NCBI RefSeq assembly: GCF_002868845.1
Contig: NZ_PKUB01000052.1
Span: 53,438-97,536 of the forward strand
Origin: Desulfuromonas sp.
GTDB taxonomy: Bacteria; Desulfobacterota; Desulfuromonadia; Desulfuromonadales; BM501
Direction of reading: 5' to 3'
Length of the DNA: 44,099 bases
Positions 1 to 7,390 of the stretch are shown piece after piece. Positions within the stretch are counted from its first letter, which is position 1; each line of letters begins with the position of its first letter. Made by a program: the position numbers and the translations under genes. The notes below the pieces were generated by a model. That model did no database searches. It saw only the letters and a list, made by a program, of their open reading frames with translations, and was not told where the DNA came from.

Positions 1-139
1 ATCCTGCAGCCGGTCACCCGGGACGGCAGGGTCGGGTTTCCCGCCCGCGCCCTTCTCGACCTTCAGGAGCGGGCCGCCCAAATCCACCCCCATCTCCGCG
101 TCATTCCCCAGACCCATCAATTTATGGGGCTTCTCTAGC
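1..139 (+). CDS. 3' end of a CDS, probably 7-carboxy-7-deazaguanine synthase (QueE)-like
   Basis: An open frame enters from the left edge and stops at TAG 137-139, leaving 45 residues. The tail ends RVIPQTHQFMGLL, preceded by ILQPVTRDG. From memory this arrangement (LQPV near the end, then RVIPQ-x-H and a short hydrophobic tail) resembles the C-terminus of QueE-type radical SAM enzymes of queuosine biosynthesis. The catalytic part lies outside the window, so the name is tentative. The last roughly 38 nt of this CDS (102-139) recur, diverged, at 2315-2352 just before the second porin module. That marks the left limit of the tandem duplication. Confidence 0.5.
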
Positions 140-220
140 CGTTCCCCCCCAAGCCTTCATCCGGTCACGCAACCCAGATCATGTGGCCGGACTATTTAAG
201 GGGAAATAATTTAAAAATCG

Positions 221-249
221 TTGTCAGCCAATGGGGAAAGTTTTATATT
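221..249 (+). promoter_or_regulatory. Putative sigma-70 promoter of porin module 1
   Basis: TTGTCA (221-226) and TATATT (244-249) are separated by exactly 17 bp. The same geometry (TTGTGG, 17 bp, TATATT) is kept at the equivalent place in the second unit although the spacer has diverged, which supports function. Transcription would start near 256 and give a roughly 275-nt leader containing the riboswitch. Confidence 0.65.
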
Positions 250-329
250 CGCCTCATAAGTGGTTGAAAAAAAATGTTTTATTTTTATATGTTCGAAATG
301 TTGGCTCCAATGGAGGTTGATTAACCTTT

Positions 330-485
330 TTCTTGGAAAAGAGCAAAGCCAGAGCAATCTGGTGACGCAAAGCCACGGATCCGGCTAAGCCGGATGGCCG
401 GGTTGCCGAAGAGAACAGCGAAATTCGCCTGGGTTCCAAGTCAGACAAGAATTACGCCCGCCTTCGGTTGAAGGACGGGTTTTTT
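330..485 (+). promoter_or_regulatory. GEMM-I riboswitch, GEMM-Ib (cyclic AMP-GMP) type, with intrinsic terminator, copy 1
   Basis: The aptamer spans about 330-415. P1 is TTCT (330-333) with AGAA (412-415). P2 is CCAGA/TCTGG (349-362) closed by a GCAA GNRA tetraloop. The conserved core TGACGCAAAGCC is at 363-374. P3 is ATCCGGC/GCCGGAT (379-395), followed by GCCGGGTTGCCGAAG. Aligned on GCAAA to the Vibrio Vc2 c-di-GMP aptamer, the base equivalent to G20 is A342. A20 is the known determinant of cGAMP (GEMM-Ib) recognition in Geobacter. The expression platform is the terminator at 457-485. CCGAAG (406-411, ligand-binding strand) can pair with CTTCGG (462-467) in the terminator stem, a plausible antiterminator. 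Ligand class is inferred from one base plus context. Confidence 0.88.
457..485 (+). terminator. Intrinsic terminator in riboswitch 1 expression platform
   Basis: The stem CCCGCCTTC / GAAGGACGGG (one bulged A) has a GGTT loop and is followed by six T. It lies 49 bp before the porin ATG, so it acts as an attenuator. The second copy keeps the structure with a compensatory C-G to T-A change in the stem. Confidence 0.85.
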
Positions 486-533
486 CTTTTTGGGCCGCAT
501 GAAGTGTTCAGAATTTTCCATTACGGAGGACTG

Positions 534-1748
534 ATGAAACGCCTGCTCCTATTTTTCCTCGCCTTTTCTTTCGGCCATCCCCTGACAGTCAGCGCTTTCG
601 AGCCGGGCCACCTCGGGATAAACGGCTTCATTTCCCAGGGTTACTTGGTCAGTTCCGGGAACAACTTTCTCGCCGACTCGACTAGCGGGACCTTCGAAGT
701 CAACGAGATGGGGGTGACCTTTCATTCACGCCTGAACGACAAACTTCGGCTCGGGCTCCAGCTTCTCTCACGCGACCTGGGGAAGGACGGGAACAACGAT
801 GTGCGCCTAGACTGGGCCATTGGGGATTACCGCTACCGGGACTGGTTTGGGGTGCGCATGGGGAAAATCAAATTACCCATAGGCCTTTACAACGAGGTGC
901 GAGACTCGGACTTCCTGCGCCCCATGGCCTTTCTTCCCCAGGGCATTTACGACGAAAACAAACGAAACTTTATGGTTTCTGCTGCCGGGGTCGGTGTCTA
1001 CGGGCACCTCCCCCTTGCGAGGCTGGGTGATGTGGACTATCAAGCCTTTGCCGGGGAAGGGGATTGCGGAGAGGATTCCGGGCAGGTCCTTCGGTTCAAG
1101 AACATGGTCAAACAAACTGCTCAACAGGAAGGACTGGGGGTGCTCACCAAGTTCGAGCCCGACAACCAGTATGTTTACGGGGGGTCAATCATCTACAACC
1201 CTCCCCTTAACGGGCTGAGGCTGGGGGCATCTTTCTTCAAGGGGCTCTCGGATTTCGAAATTGAATTGACCAACTCCCTTTCAGCCGAGCCGTTCAAAAC
1301 GGATGGAAGCGGTGGGCTGGATGACTTTTGGGTATTCTCCCTGGAATACGTCTCGTCGGAGATGACAATCTCCTCAGAATACACGGAGTTCACCTCGGTA
1401 AGGGAACTCTTTGGGACGCCAATGTCGCCCGAGAAATCGCAGGGCTGGTACGGATTGGTCAGCATACGTCCCCTGGAAAAGCTCACTTTTTCTGCACTAT
1501 ACGACCACTTCTACGCCGACAAAAACGATCATGGTGGAAAGAGCTACGAACAGATGGGCCTCCCCTCCTATGTCGCATGGCGAAAAGATTTCGGCATAGG
1601 CCTGCGCTACGACATCAACTTCAACTGGCTGGTCAAAGCCGAATGGCACCATGTGGACGGCGCCGCTCTGGGACTTGATATCTTCAATCCCGGGGGGCTC
1701 GAAAGGGACTGGAACTACTTCGTGGCCAAGGCCTCCTTTAATTTCTAA
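534..1748 (+). CDS. Outer-membrane beta-barrel porin, copy 1 (OmpJ/OprP-like)
   Basis: Predicted 404-residue outer-membrane porin. ATG 534 is chosen because ACGGAGGA sits just before it and because the longer upstream start would run through the riboswitch terminator. The protein opens with a signal peptide (MKRLLLFFLAFSFG..., cleavage likely after VSA). The rest is rich in amphipathic strands with alternating aromatic residues (NGFISQGYLVSS, LRLGLQLLSRDLG, FGIGLRYDINFNWLVKAEW) and ends in Phe (KASFNF), the usual BamA-recognised C-terminus. Alternating polar/hydrophobic strands and length fit 16- to 18-stranded diffusion porins. Geobacter OmpJ-type porins are important for respiration on metals; that this is an orthologue is inference. 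It is followed after 13 bp by a PstS-like gene and is almost certainly co-transcribed with it under the riboswitch. A near-twin lies at 2769-3983. Confidence 0.85.
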   Translation: MKRLLLFFLAFSFGHPLTVSAFEPGHLGINGFISQGYLVSSGNNFLADSTSGTFEVNEMGVTFHSRLNDKLRLGLQLLSRDLGKDGNNDVRLDWAIGDYRYRDWFGVRMGKIKLPIGLYNEVRDSDFLRPMAFLPQGIYDENKRNFMVSAAGVGVYGHLPLARLGDVDYQAFAGEGDCGEDSGQVLRFKNMVKQTAQQEGLGVLTKFEPDNQYVYGGSIIYNPPLNGLRLGASFFKGLSDFEIELTNSLSAEPFKTDGSGGLDDFWVFSLEYVSSEMTISSEYTEFTSVRELFGTPMSPEKSQGWYGLVSIRPLEKLTFSALYDHFYADKNDHGGKSYEQMGLPSYVAWRKDFGIGLRYDINFNWLVKAEWHHVDGAALGLDIFNPGGLERDWNYFVAKASFNF

Positions 1749-1761
1749 AAAGGGGAAACTG

Positions 1762-2184
1762 ATGAAACTAATGATCGTTTCAGTGCTGTTTCTCCTCGGC
1801 ATGGCCCTGGGAGATCCAAGCCAAGCTGCCGACTACGTGGTGATCAACCACCGGGAAAACCCCGTCTCCACCCTCAGCGCCCAGGAAGCCAAGAACATAT
1901 TCCTCGGAAAGAAGAGTACCTGGCCAGAGGGGGAGGCGATTACCGTCTTTCTCCAGGGACAGACAGCCGTCAACGGATCGTTTACCCGGGGGGTTGTCAA
2001 GAAGACCCCCGAGCAATTCTTCACCTACTGGCGCAAGGCTCTTTTTTCAGGGACGGGAATCCCGCCAAAGTGCCTCGCTGAAGACCGGGCCATGAAGAAG
2101 TCGGTCGCCTCAACCCCCGGTGCCATCGGGTACATCTCCCCGGAGGCGCTGGACGACACGGTCAAGGTCGTCGAAATCCGCTAA
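1762..2184 (+). CDS. Short PstS-like periplasmic (PBP-like) protein, copy 1
   Basis: 140 residues from ATG 1762 (GGGGAAACTG just upstream). The signal peptide is MKLMIVSVLFLLGMALG with likely cleavage after SQA. The mature part contains NPVSTLSAQEAKNIFLGK, FTRGVVKKTPEQFFTYWRKALFSG and PGAIGYISPEALD, the pattern of PstS-related phosphate-binding-protein domains (helix before 'IFLGK..W', then 'GAIGY'). It is about half the size of a true PstS and no Pst permease genes lie nearby, so it is unlikely to feed an ABC importer. It may bind an anion or assist the porin encoded immediately upstream. The paralogue at 3996-4418 has the same length. Confidence 0.75.
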   Translation: MKLMIVSVLFLLGMALGDPSQAADYVVINHRENPVSTLSAQEAKNIFLGKKSTWPEGEAITVFLQGQTAVNGSFTRGVVKKTPEQFFTYWRKALFSGTGIPPKCLAEDRAMKKSVASTPGAIGYISPEALDDTVKVVEIR

Positions 2185-2454
2185 CCCCCCCGGCACTTCC
2201 AGCCAATTTCGGAAACCCTGTATTTAAACAACGGCTTGAGGTTTGCCTACTGAATGACGTTTTGGCTATGGTGCCCGCTTAATATAGGTTCTTTGTCTTT
2301 CAGGGGGAGGCAGCTCATTCCCCAGACTCATCGTTTCATCGGCCTTTACTAGCCGCTTCCCCAATACTTTATTCATCCTGGTACGCCTTCCAGACCATGT
2401 GGGCGGCATCGGACTTCGTGGTTGTCTTTTAAGGGAAATATAATCAATAAATCA

Positions 2455-2483
2455 TTGTGGGCAAAAGGGGGACGTTTTATATT
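2455..2483 (+). promoter_or_regulatory. Putative sigma-70 promoter of porin module 2
   Basis: TTGTGG (2455-2460), a 17-bp spacer and TATATT (2478-2483). The position and spacing match the promoter of unit 1. The -35 is weaker here (TTGTGG against TTGTCA), so the two units may differ in basal transcription. Confidence 0.6.
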
Positions 2484-2564
2484 TACACTCGTAAGTTATC
2501 GGAAAATCTAATATTAATTTTTCGTATATTCGGAGTTTCGACTCTACAGGAGGTTGATCGCCCC

Positions 2565-2721
2565 TTCTCCCAGAAAATAGCAAAACCAGAGCGATCTGGT
2601 GACGCAAAGCCACGGATCCGGCCCAGCCGGATGGCCGGGTTGCCGAAGAGAATAGCGAAATTCCCTTGGATCTAAGTTCGATAAGAATTACGCCCGTCTT
2701 CGGTTGAAAGACGGTTTTTTT
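2565..2721 (+). promoter_or_regulatory. GEMM-I riboswitch, GEMM-Ib (cyclic AMP-GMP) type, with intrinsic terminator, copy 2
   Basis: P1 is TTCTC (2565-2569) with GAGAA (2648-2652). P2 is CCAGA/TCTGG with a GCGA tetraloop. The core is TGACGCAAAGCC, and P3 is ATCCGGC/GCCGGAT (2616-2632) with a CCA loop instead of TAA. The sequence before GCAAA is ATA, so the G20-equivalent is A2579, again the cGAMP-type base. Both tetraloops (GCAA, GCGA) remain GNRA, as required for docking on P3. CCGAAG (2643-2648) can pair with CTTCGG (2698-2703) of the terminator, as in copy 1. Differences between the copies fall mostly in loops and linkers, which indicates selection on structure. Confidence 0.88.
2694..2721 (+). 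terminator. Intrinsic terminator in riboswitch 2 expression platform
   Basis: The stem CCGTCTTC / GAAAGACGG (one bulged A) has a GGTT loop and seven T. Compared with copy 1, one C-G pair is replaced by T-A on both sides of the stem (CCTTC/GAAGG against TCTTC/GAAAGA). Confidence 0.85.
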
Positions 2722-2768
2722 GTTTTTGGGCGCATGGAGTGCTCAGATTTTTCTCTCACGGAGGAGCG

Positions 2769-3983
2769 ATGAGACGCCTGACCCTTTTGACCCTTTCACT
2801 CATCCTTGCGCTGCCCCTCAGCGCGTGGGCTTTCGAGCGTGGCCCCCTGGGAATCAACGGTTTCCTCTCTCAGGGCTACATGTACAGTTACGGGAACAAT
2901 TTCCTCGCACAGACCACCGACGGCACCTTCGAGATCAACGAAATGGGGGTGACCCTCCACTCCCGCTTGGGCGGGAAGCTCCGCCTCGGTCTTCAACTCC
3001 TCTCCCGGGACCTTGGTGAGGAGGGCAACAACGACGTGCGCCTCGACTGGGCCGTGGCCGATTACCGCCACCGTGACTGGCTCGGGCTGCGCATCGGGAA
3101 AATCAAGCTTCCGATCGGGCTCTACAACCAGGGGCGGGACTCGGATTTCCTGCGCCCCATGGCCTGGTTGCCCCAGAGTGTCTACGATGAGAACAAGCGC
3201 AACCTGCTCGTCGCCGCTGCGGGGATAGGCCTTTACGGCAACATTTTCTTTTCCGACATGGGGGATGTCGACTACCAGGTCTACGCCGGAGAGGCAGACT
3301 TCCCCGACGATTCGGGGCAGGCCCGCCGGGTGCAGAACCTGGCACAGCGCACCGCAAAACAGAAGGGGCTGGGTCTGGTCACCGATATGGACGCGGACAA
3401 CAAGTATGTCTACGGTGCCTCCCTGATCTACAATACGTCCCTGGACGGGCTCCGAATCGGGGCATCTTATTTCAACGGCAGCACCGACTTCGACATCCAA
3501 CTGACCGAATTCGGCACCGGCAAGGTGACCCAGGAAGAGGCGACTGCACGGAATAAGGATTTCGTCGTCTTCTCCCTTGAATACACCACAGGACTCTTCA
3601 CCCTCGCCTCCGAGTACACGGAGTTCACAGCGGACCGCGAGGTTTTGGGGTCCAGAGTGCCATCCCAAAGGTCCCAGGGCTGGTACGGGCAGGCCAGCGT
3701 AAGACCCCTGGAAAAACTCACTCTCTCCGTCCTTTATGACCACTTCTACGCCAACAAGGCCGACCATGGAGGGAAGGGCTTCGAGGAGATGGGGCTGCCA
3801 TCCTTTGTCGGTTGGCGAAAGGATTTCGGTGTCGCCCTGCGCTACGACATCAACTACAACTGGCTGGTCAAGGCCGAATGGCACCACGTGGACGGCGGCG
3901 CCCTGGGGTTGCAGATCTTCAACCCCGACGGTCTCGAAAAAGACTGGAACTATGCGGTGGCCAAGGCCTCGTTCAATTTCTAG
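2769..3983 (+). CDS. Outer-membrane beta-barrel porin, copy 2 (OmpJ/OprP-like)
   Basis: 404 residues, identical in length to the porin at 534-1748 and alike over the whole length (for example NGFLSQGYMYSYGNNFLAQ, LRLGLQLLSRDLG, DSDFLRPMAWLPQ, RKDFGVALRYDIN, KASFNF). ATG 2769 follows ACGGAGGAGC; an upstream in-frame start would lie almost against the terminator. Signal peptide MRRLTLLTLSLILALPLSAWA, then an amphipathic-strand barrel ending in Phe. Differences concentrate in putative loop segments (for example around TEFGTGKVTQEEATARNKD), as expected if the paralogues differ in extracellular loops or pore selectivity. It is followed after 12 bp by the second PstS-like gene. Confidence 0.85.
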   Translation: MRRLTLLTLSLILALPLSAWAFERGPLGINGFLSQGYMYSYGNNFLAQTTDGTFEINEMGVTLHSRLGGKLRLGLQLLSRDLGEEGNNDVRLDWAVADYRHRDWLGLRIGKIKLPIGLYNQGRDSDFLRPMAWLPQSVYDENKRNLLVAAAGIGLYGNIFFSDMGDVDYQVYAGEADFPDDSGQARRVQNLAQRTAKQKGLGLVTDMDADNKYVYGASLIYNTSLDGLRIGASYFNGSTDFDIQLTEFGTGKVTQEEATARNKDFVVFSLEYTTGLFTLASEYTEFTADREVLGSRVPSQRSQGWYGQASVRPLEKLTLSVLYDHFYANKADHGGKGFEEMGLPSFVGWRKDFGVALRYDINYNWLVKAEWHHVDGGALGLQIFNPDGLEKDWNYAVAKASFNF

Positions 3984-3995
3984 GAGGAGAAACCG

Positions 3996-4418
3996 ATGAG
4001 ACTGATGATTGCTTCAGTGTTGTTTCTCCTGGCAGTGGCCGCGGTCAGCGCCGCCGAGACCGCCGACTATGTGGTGATCACCCACCAGGAGAACCCCGTT
4101 TCGACTATCAGCGCCCAGGACGCCAAGAACATCTTTCTCGGCAAGAGGACCACCTGGCCCGACGGGCAGTCCATTACCGTCTTTGTCCAGGAGCAAACTG
4201 CCGCCAACGAGTCATTTACCCGGGGGGTGGTCAAAAAGACCCCCCAGCAGTTCTTCACATACTGGCGCAAAGCCCTCTTTTCCGGGACGGGAACCCCGCC
4301 GAAGAGCCTCCCGGACGACCAGACCATGAAGAGGTTCGTCGCTTCGAATCCCTTGGCCATCGGGTATATCCTCCCGGAGTCACTGGATGAGACGGTCAAA
4401 AGCTTGGAAATTCGTTAA
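3996..4418 (+). CDS. Short PstS-like periplasmic (PBP-like) protein, copy 2
   Basis: 140 residues from ATG 3996 with AGGAGGAGAAACC directly upstream. Signal peptide MRLMIASVLFLLAVAAVSA, then a domain with ENPVSTISAQDAKNIFLGK, FTRGVVKKTPQQFFTYWRK and LAIGYILPESLDE, closely matching copy 1. The function is unknown beyond a PstS-like fold. It is probably co-transcribed with the porin before it. The next gene begins only 36-45 bp later with no terminator between, so the GGDEF-EAL gene may share this transcript and the riboswitch control. Confidence 0.75.
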   Translation: MRLMIASVLFLLAVAAVSAAETADYVVITHQENPVSTISAQDAKNIFLGKRTTWPDGQSITVFVQEQTAANESFTRGVVKKTPQQFFTYWRKALFSGTGTPPKSLPDDQTMKRFVASNPLAIGYILPESLDETVKSLEIR

Positions 4419-4463
4419 ACGCCCAGACACTTTCACGATTTTTTCGGAAACCCGGTGTTGAAT

Positions 4464-7307
4464 ATGAATTTTTTCAACAGCATCAAAAAGAAAGTCTGGC
4501 TGTGCGTCAACGTGGCTTTTTTCGGCTTCCTGGTGGCTACCCTTTCGATGCTGTACTCCAACACCCAGGTGTCCGAACACCTGGCCATAACAGAGGATTT
4601 TGATTTTCCTCTAGCCCAAAAAAGTACCAGGGTACTCAACCTCTTCAAGGAGCAGAAGGCTCTCTACGAAGAGGGCTATCTCGTCGGGCAGGCGGAGTCG
4701 GTCGCCGAGGCCAACCGTCTTGGGATCGAAATCCTCGCCGTGTTCGACGAAATGCTCTCCCTCAAGGGAGACGCGCGCTACCAGCACATGGAGGAACATC
4801 GGGGCTGCGACAAGTTGATCTATATGTACCGCGAATATTTCGATCTCGCATCCCGACTCTACCCAGTTCTTGCCCGGGGCGAAGACCCGACGACACGTCT
4901 CGAGGAGGTTCGCAAGGTAGGGCTTTTCCAAACAGAACTTCTCGCCAAGCTGACCAAGTCCGCCGAAAAATACAACAAGACGGTGATCGACGACCTCGCC
5001 TTTCTGAAGGTGAGGGCCAGATACTCCAACATCTTCCTCATCAACCTGTTCGCCCTGGTTCTCCTGGTCACCCTCATCCTGGTCAATTACGTGGGCAATC
5101 GGATGCTGATCAGACCCCTGGGCCATATCAAGGAGATGGTGGGGCGCTTCGGCAGGGGCGAAACGATCCATCCGCCCGAGATGAACCTGGAGTCCCGGGA
5201 CGAGATCGCCCAGTTGGGATCCGCGTTTTTACAGATGACGGAAAACCTCCTCAAAACGACGGTTTCCAAGGCCTATGTAGACAACATCCTGGAGAATATG
5301 CGCGACGGCCTCGTGGTGGTCGGCGAGGACCTGAACATCAAAACGGTCAACAAGGCCCTTCTCGACATGCTCGGGTACGAGCAAGGGAAAGCGCTTGGGG
5401 AACAGATCGACGCCATTCTTGTAACGGCCGGGGAGGGGAGGGCGACACCGGCGACCCTTGTGTGCCAGAACGAGGAAAGAAAATTTCGGGCCAGCGATGG
5501 GAGGCAGATTCCGATCCTTTTCTCAGGGACCGAGCTTTTCGACGGGGACGGTCATACTCAGGGATACGTCTGTGTCGGGATCGACATCACCGATCTGAAA
5601 CGGGCCCAGATGAAGATCGAGGAGCAGCACCGGTTCCTGAACAATATTTTCGATTCCATCCAGCATCCCTTCTACGTCGTCAACGTGGCCGACTACACCA
5701 TATCTATGTCCAATTCCGTCTTTCGGCCCGAAGGCGGCCTCGGGGACGTCACCTGCCACCAACTGACCCACGATTCGCCGGTCCCATGCCGCGGCGAGGA
5801 GCATATCTGCCCCCTCAAGGAGGTGGTCCGGACAAAAGAACCGGTGACCACCGAACACCTCCACGGGGACCGGATTTTCGAGGTGCATGGCTATCCCATT
5901 TTCGACGCCGCCGGAGAGGTGGTCCAGATGATCGAGTATTCCCTCGACATCACCGAGCGCAAGGAAGCCGAACGGCGCCTGGCCCAACTCGCCGAGGTCG
6001 ATTTCCTGACCGGTCTGCCCAACCGCAAGGTCCTGCACGACAACCTGAAGCAGGCCCTGGCCCTGGCCCGGCGGCAGGGACAGAGGGTGGGGGTGCTGTT
6101 CCTGGACCTCGACCGGTTCAAGGTCATCAACGATTCCCTGGGTCACACCTTCGGGGACCTCCTCCTCAAGTCGGTCGGCCAGCGCTTGGCCGGGTGCCTG
6201 CGGGAGAGTGACATCATCGCCCGCTTTGGCGGTGACGAGTTCGTCGTCATCCTTCCGGGAATGGTCGAAGAGAAGGATGCCTCTCTGGCCGCAGAAAGGA
6301 TTATAGAGGGGCTGGAGGAGCCAATCGAAGTGGAAGGGCACACCATCTTCTGCTCGACCAGCATCGGCATCGCGGTCTACCCTCATGACGGGTCGGACCC
6401 GGAGGCCCTGCTGAAAAACGCCGACACAGCCATGTACCTTGCCAAGGGGCAGGGAGGCGGCTGTTATCAGTTCTTCTCCCGCGAGATGGATGTCCAGACC
6501 CAGGACCGACTGAACCTAGAAAACCAGATGCGCCGCGCCCTGCAGCAGAAGGATTTCCTCCTTCACTTCCAACCCCAGTTCGATATCCGCAACCACCAGG
6601 TCATCGGCAGCGAGGCCCTGGTTCGCTGGAAGGGTGGCGATGGGGAACTGATCCCTCCGGGCCGGTTCATTCCCCTGGCCGAGGAGACCGGCCTGATCAT
6701 CCCCCTCGGCGAATGGATTCTGCGCAGTGCCTGCGCCCAGAACAAGGCCTGGCAACGGGCCGGCCTGAAACCGACCACCGTGGCCGTCAACATTTCGGGC
6801 CGCCAGCTCCAGCAGGATGATTTCATCGGAATGGTCGAGAGAGTGCTTGAGGAGACCGGCCTCGATGCGAAGTATCTGGAACTGGAACTGACGGAAAGCA
6901 CCATCATTCAGAATGTTCAGAAAAACATTTTGATATTGCGCCGCCTCAAAGAAATGGGCATCAGCCTGGCCATCGACGATTTCGGCACCGGCTACTCATC
7001 CCTGAGCTACCTGAAGGACTTTCCCATCGACCGGCTCAAGATCGACAGGGCCTTTATCCGGCATATCGGGGAGAGGGCGGCCGACGAGGCCTTCGCCAAA
7101 GCTATCATTGCCATGTCCCGCAGCCTTGGCGTGGAGGTCCTCGCCGAGGGGGTGGAGGCCCGCTCCCAACTCGTCTTTCTTCAGCTCAACGAATGCCATC
7201 ATGCCCAGGGTTTTTTCCTCGGCAAGCCTCTCCCCGCCGACGAGTTCACCGCCCTCCTCGAGTCCCCCCGGGACCTCATCCCTTCACTGTCCCTCGTCAA
7301 GCCCTGA
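4464..7307 (+). CDS. Membrane sensor with HAMP, two PAS, GGDEF and EAL domains (c-di-GMP turnover)
   Basis: About 947 residues. ATG 4464 is preferred; GTG 4455 in the same frame is an alternative, and neither has a strong ribosome site. Order: TM1 (about 12-32), helical periplasmic sensor domain, TM2 (about 190-212), HAMP (RPLGHIKEMVGRF), PAS, a second PAS with clustered Cys/His (TCHQ...VPCRG...ICPL), GGDEF and EAL. GGDEF is intact (ARFGGDEFVV) and keeps Asp in GHTFGD, the site changed in Hypr cGAMP synthases, so it should make c-di-GMP. EAL is also intact: EALVRW, AVNISG, ELTES, AIDDFGTG, LKIDRAF, AEGVE and AQGFF. It could therefore synthesise or degrade c-di-GMP depending on the sensed signal. 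It lies directly behind the second riboswitch-porin-PstS unit. Confidence 0.92.
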   Translation: MNFFNSIKKKVWLCVNVAFFGFLVATLSMLYSNTQVSEHLAITEDFDFPLAQKSTRVLNLFKEQKALYEEGYLVGQAESVAEANRLGIEILAVFDEMLSLKGDARYQHMEEHRGCDKLIYMYREYFDLASRLYPVLARGEDPTTRLEEVRKVGLFQTELLAKLTKSAEKYNKTVIDDLAFLKVRARYSNIFLINLFALVLLVTLILVNYVGNRMLIRPLGHIKEMVGRFGRGETIHPPEMNLESRDEIAQLGSAFLQMTENLLKTTVSKAYVDNILENMRDGLVVVGEDLNIKTVNKALLDMLGYEQGKALGEQIDAILVTAGEGRATPATLVCQNEERKFRASDGRQIPILFSGTELFDGDGHTQGYVCVGIDITDLKRAQMKIEEQHRFLNNIFDSIQHPFYVVNVADYTISMSNSVFRPEGGLGDVTCHQLTHDSPVPCRGEEHICPLKEVVRTKEPVTTEHLHGDRIFEVHGYPIFDAAGEVVQMIEYSLDITERKEAERRLAQLAEVDFLTGLPNRKVLHDNLKQALALARRQGQRVGVLFLDLDRFKVINDSLGHTFGDLLLKSVGQRLAGCLRESDIIARFGGDEFVVILPGMVEEKDASLAAERIIEGLEEPIEVEGHTIFCSTSIGIAVYPHDGSDPEALLKNADTAMYLAKGQGGGCYQFFSREMDVQTQDRLNLENQMRRALQQKDFLLHFQPQFDIRNHQVIGSEALVRWKGGDGELIPPGRFIPLAEETGLIIPLGEWILRSACAQNKAWQRAGLKPTTVAVNISGRQLQQDDFIGMVERVLEETGLDAKYLELELTESTIIQNVQKNILILRRLKEMGISLAIDDFGTGYSSLSYLKDFPIDRLKIDRAFIRHIGERAADEAFAKAIIAMSRSLGVEVLAEGVEARSQLVFLQLNECHHAQGFFLGKPLPADEFTALLESPRDLIPSLSLVKP

Positions 7308-7390
7308 ATTTGTTCTAGAAAAACGCTCCCTCCTCGGATATCTTGGGGTCATTCTATATTTCTCATCTCAGAGGAGAACTGCATCGAGCC

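Larger units (their letters stand above)
102..2220 (+). repeat. Tandem duplication unit 1 (promoter, riboswitch, porin, PstS-like gene)
   Basis: This stretch is homologous along its whole length to 2315-4453. Shared landmarks in order are: CATTCCCCAGAC in the tail of the upstream gene, CTAGCCG, CATGTGG, a TTGTNN-N17-TATATT promoter, the GEMM-I aptamer, an intrinsic terminator, a 404-codon porin, a 140-codon PstS-like gene, and TTCGGAAACCC just after its stop. The copies are clearly diverged at base level, so the duplication is not recent, but gene lengths are exactly conserved. Confidence 0.9.
2315..4453 (+). repeat. Tandem duplication unit 2, including a fossil of the upstream gene's 3' end
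   Basis: Homologous to 102-2220. The left edge (2315-2352) aligns with the last codons and stop of the CDS ending at 139, but no open frame leads into it here, so it is a non-coding remnant. The right edge reaches TTCGGAAACCC (4444-4453), immediately before the start of the GGDEF-EAL gene. The ancestral order was therefore upstream gene, one riboswitch-porin-PstS unit, then GGDEF-EAL. About 90 bp (2221-2314) between the units has no counterpart that I can see. Confidence 0.85.

Noticed and set aside
332-440. Alternative pairing CTTGGAA (332-338) with TTCCAAG (434-440) as an antiterminator
   Set aside because: It is perfect in copy 1 but has no counterpart in copy 2, so it is not supported by covariation.
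2796-3887. Long minus-strand open frame (363 codons) opposite the second porin
   Set aside because: It mirrors the porin codon structure, has no ribosome site or signal, and its product looks like a repetitive shadow (Gly/Val/Asp rich).
5523-6386. Minus-strand 287-codon frame inside the GGDEF-EAL gene
   Set aside because: Shadow frame with no supporting start or domain.
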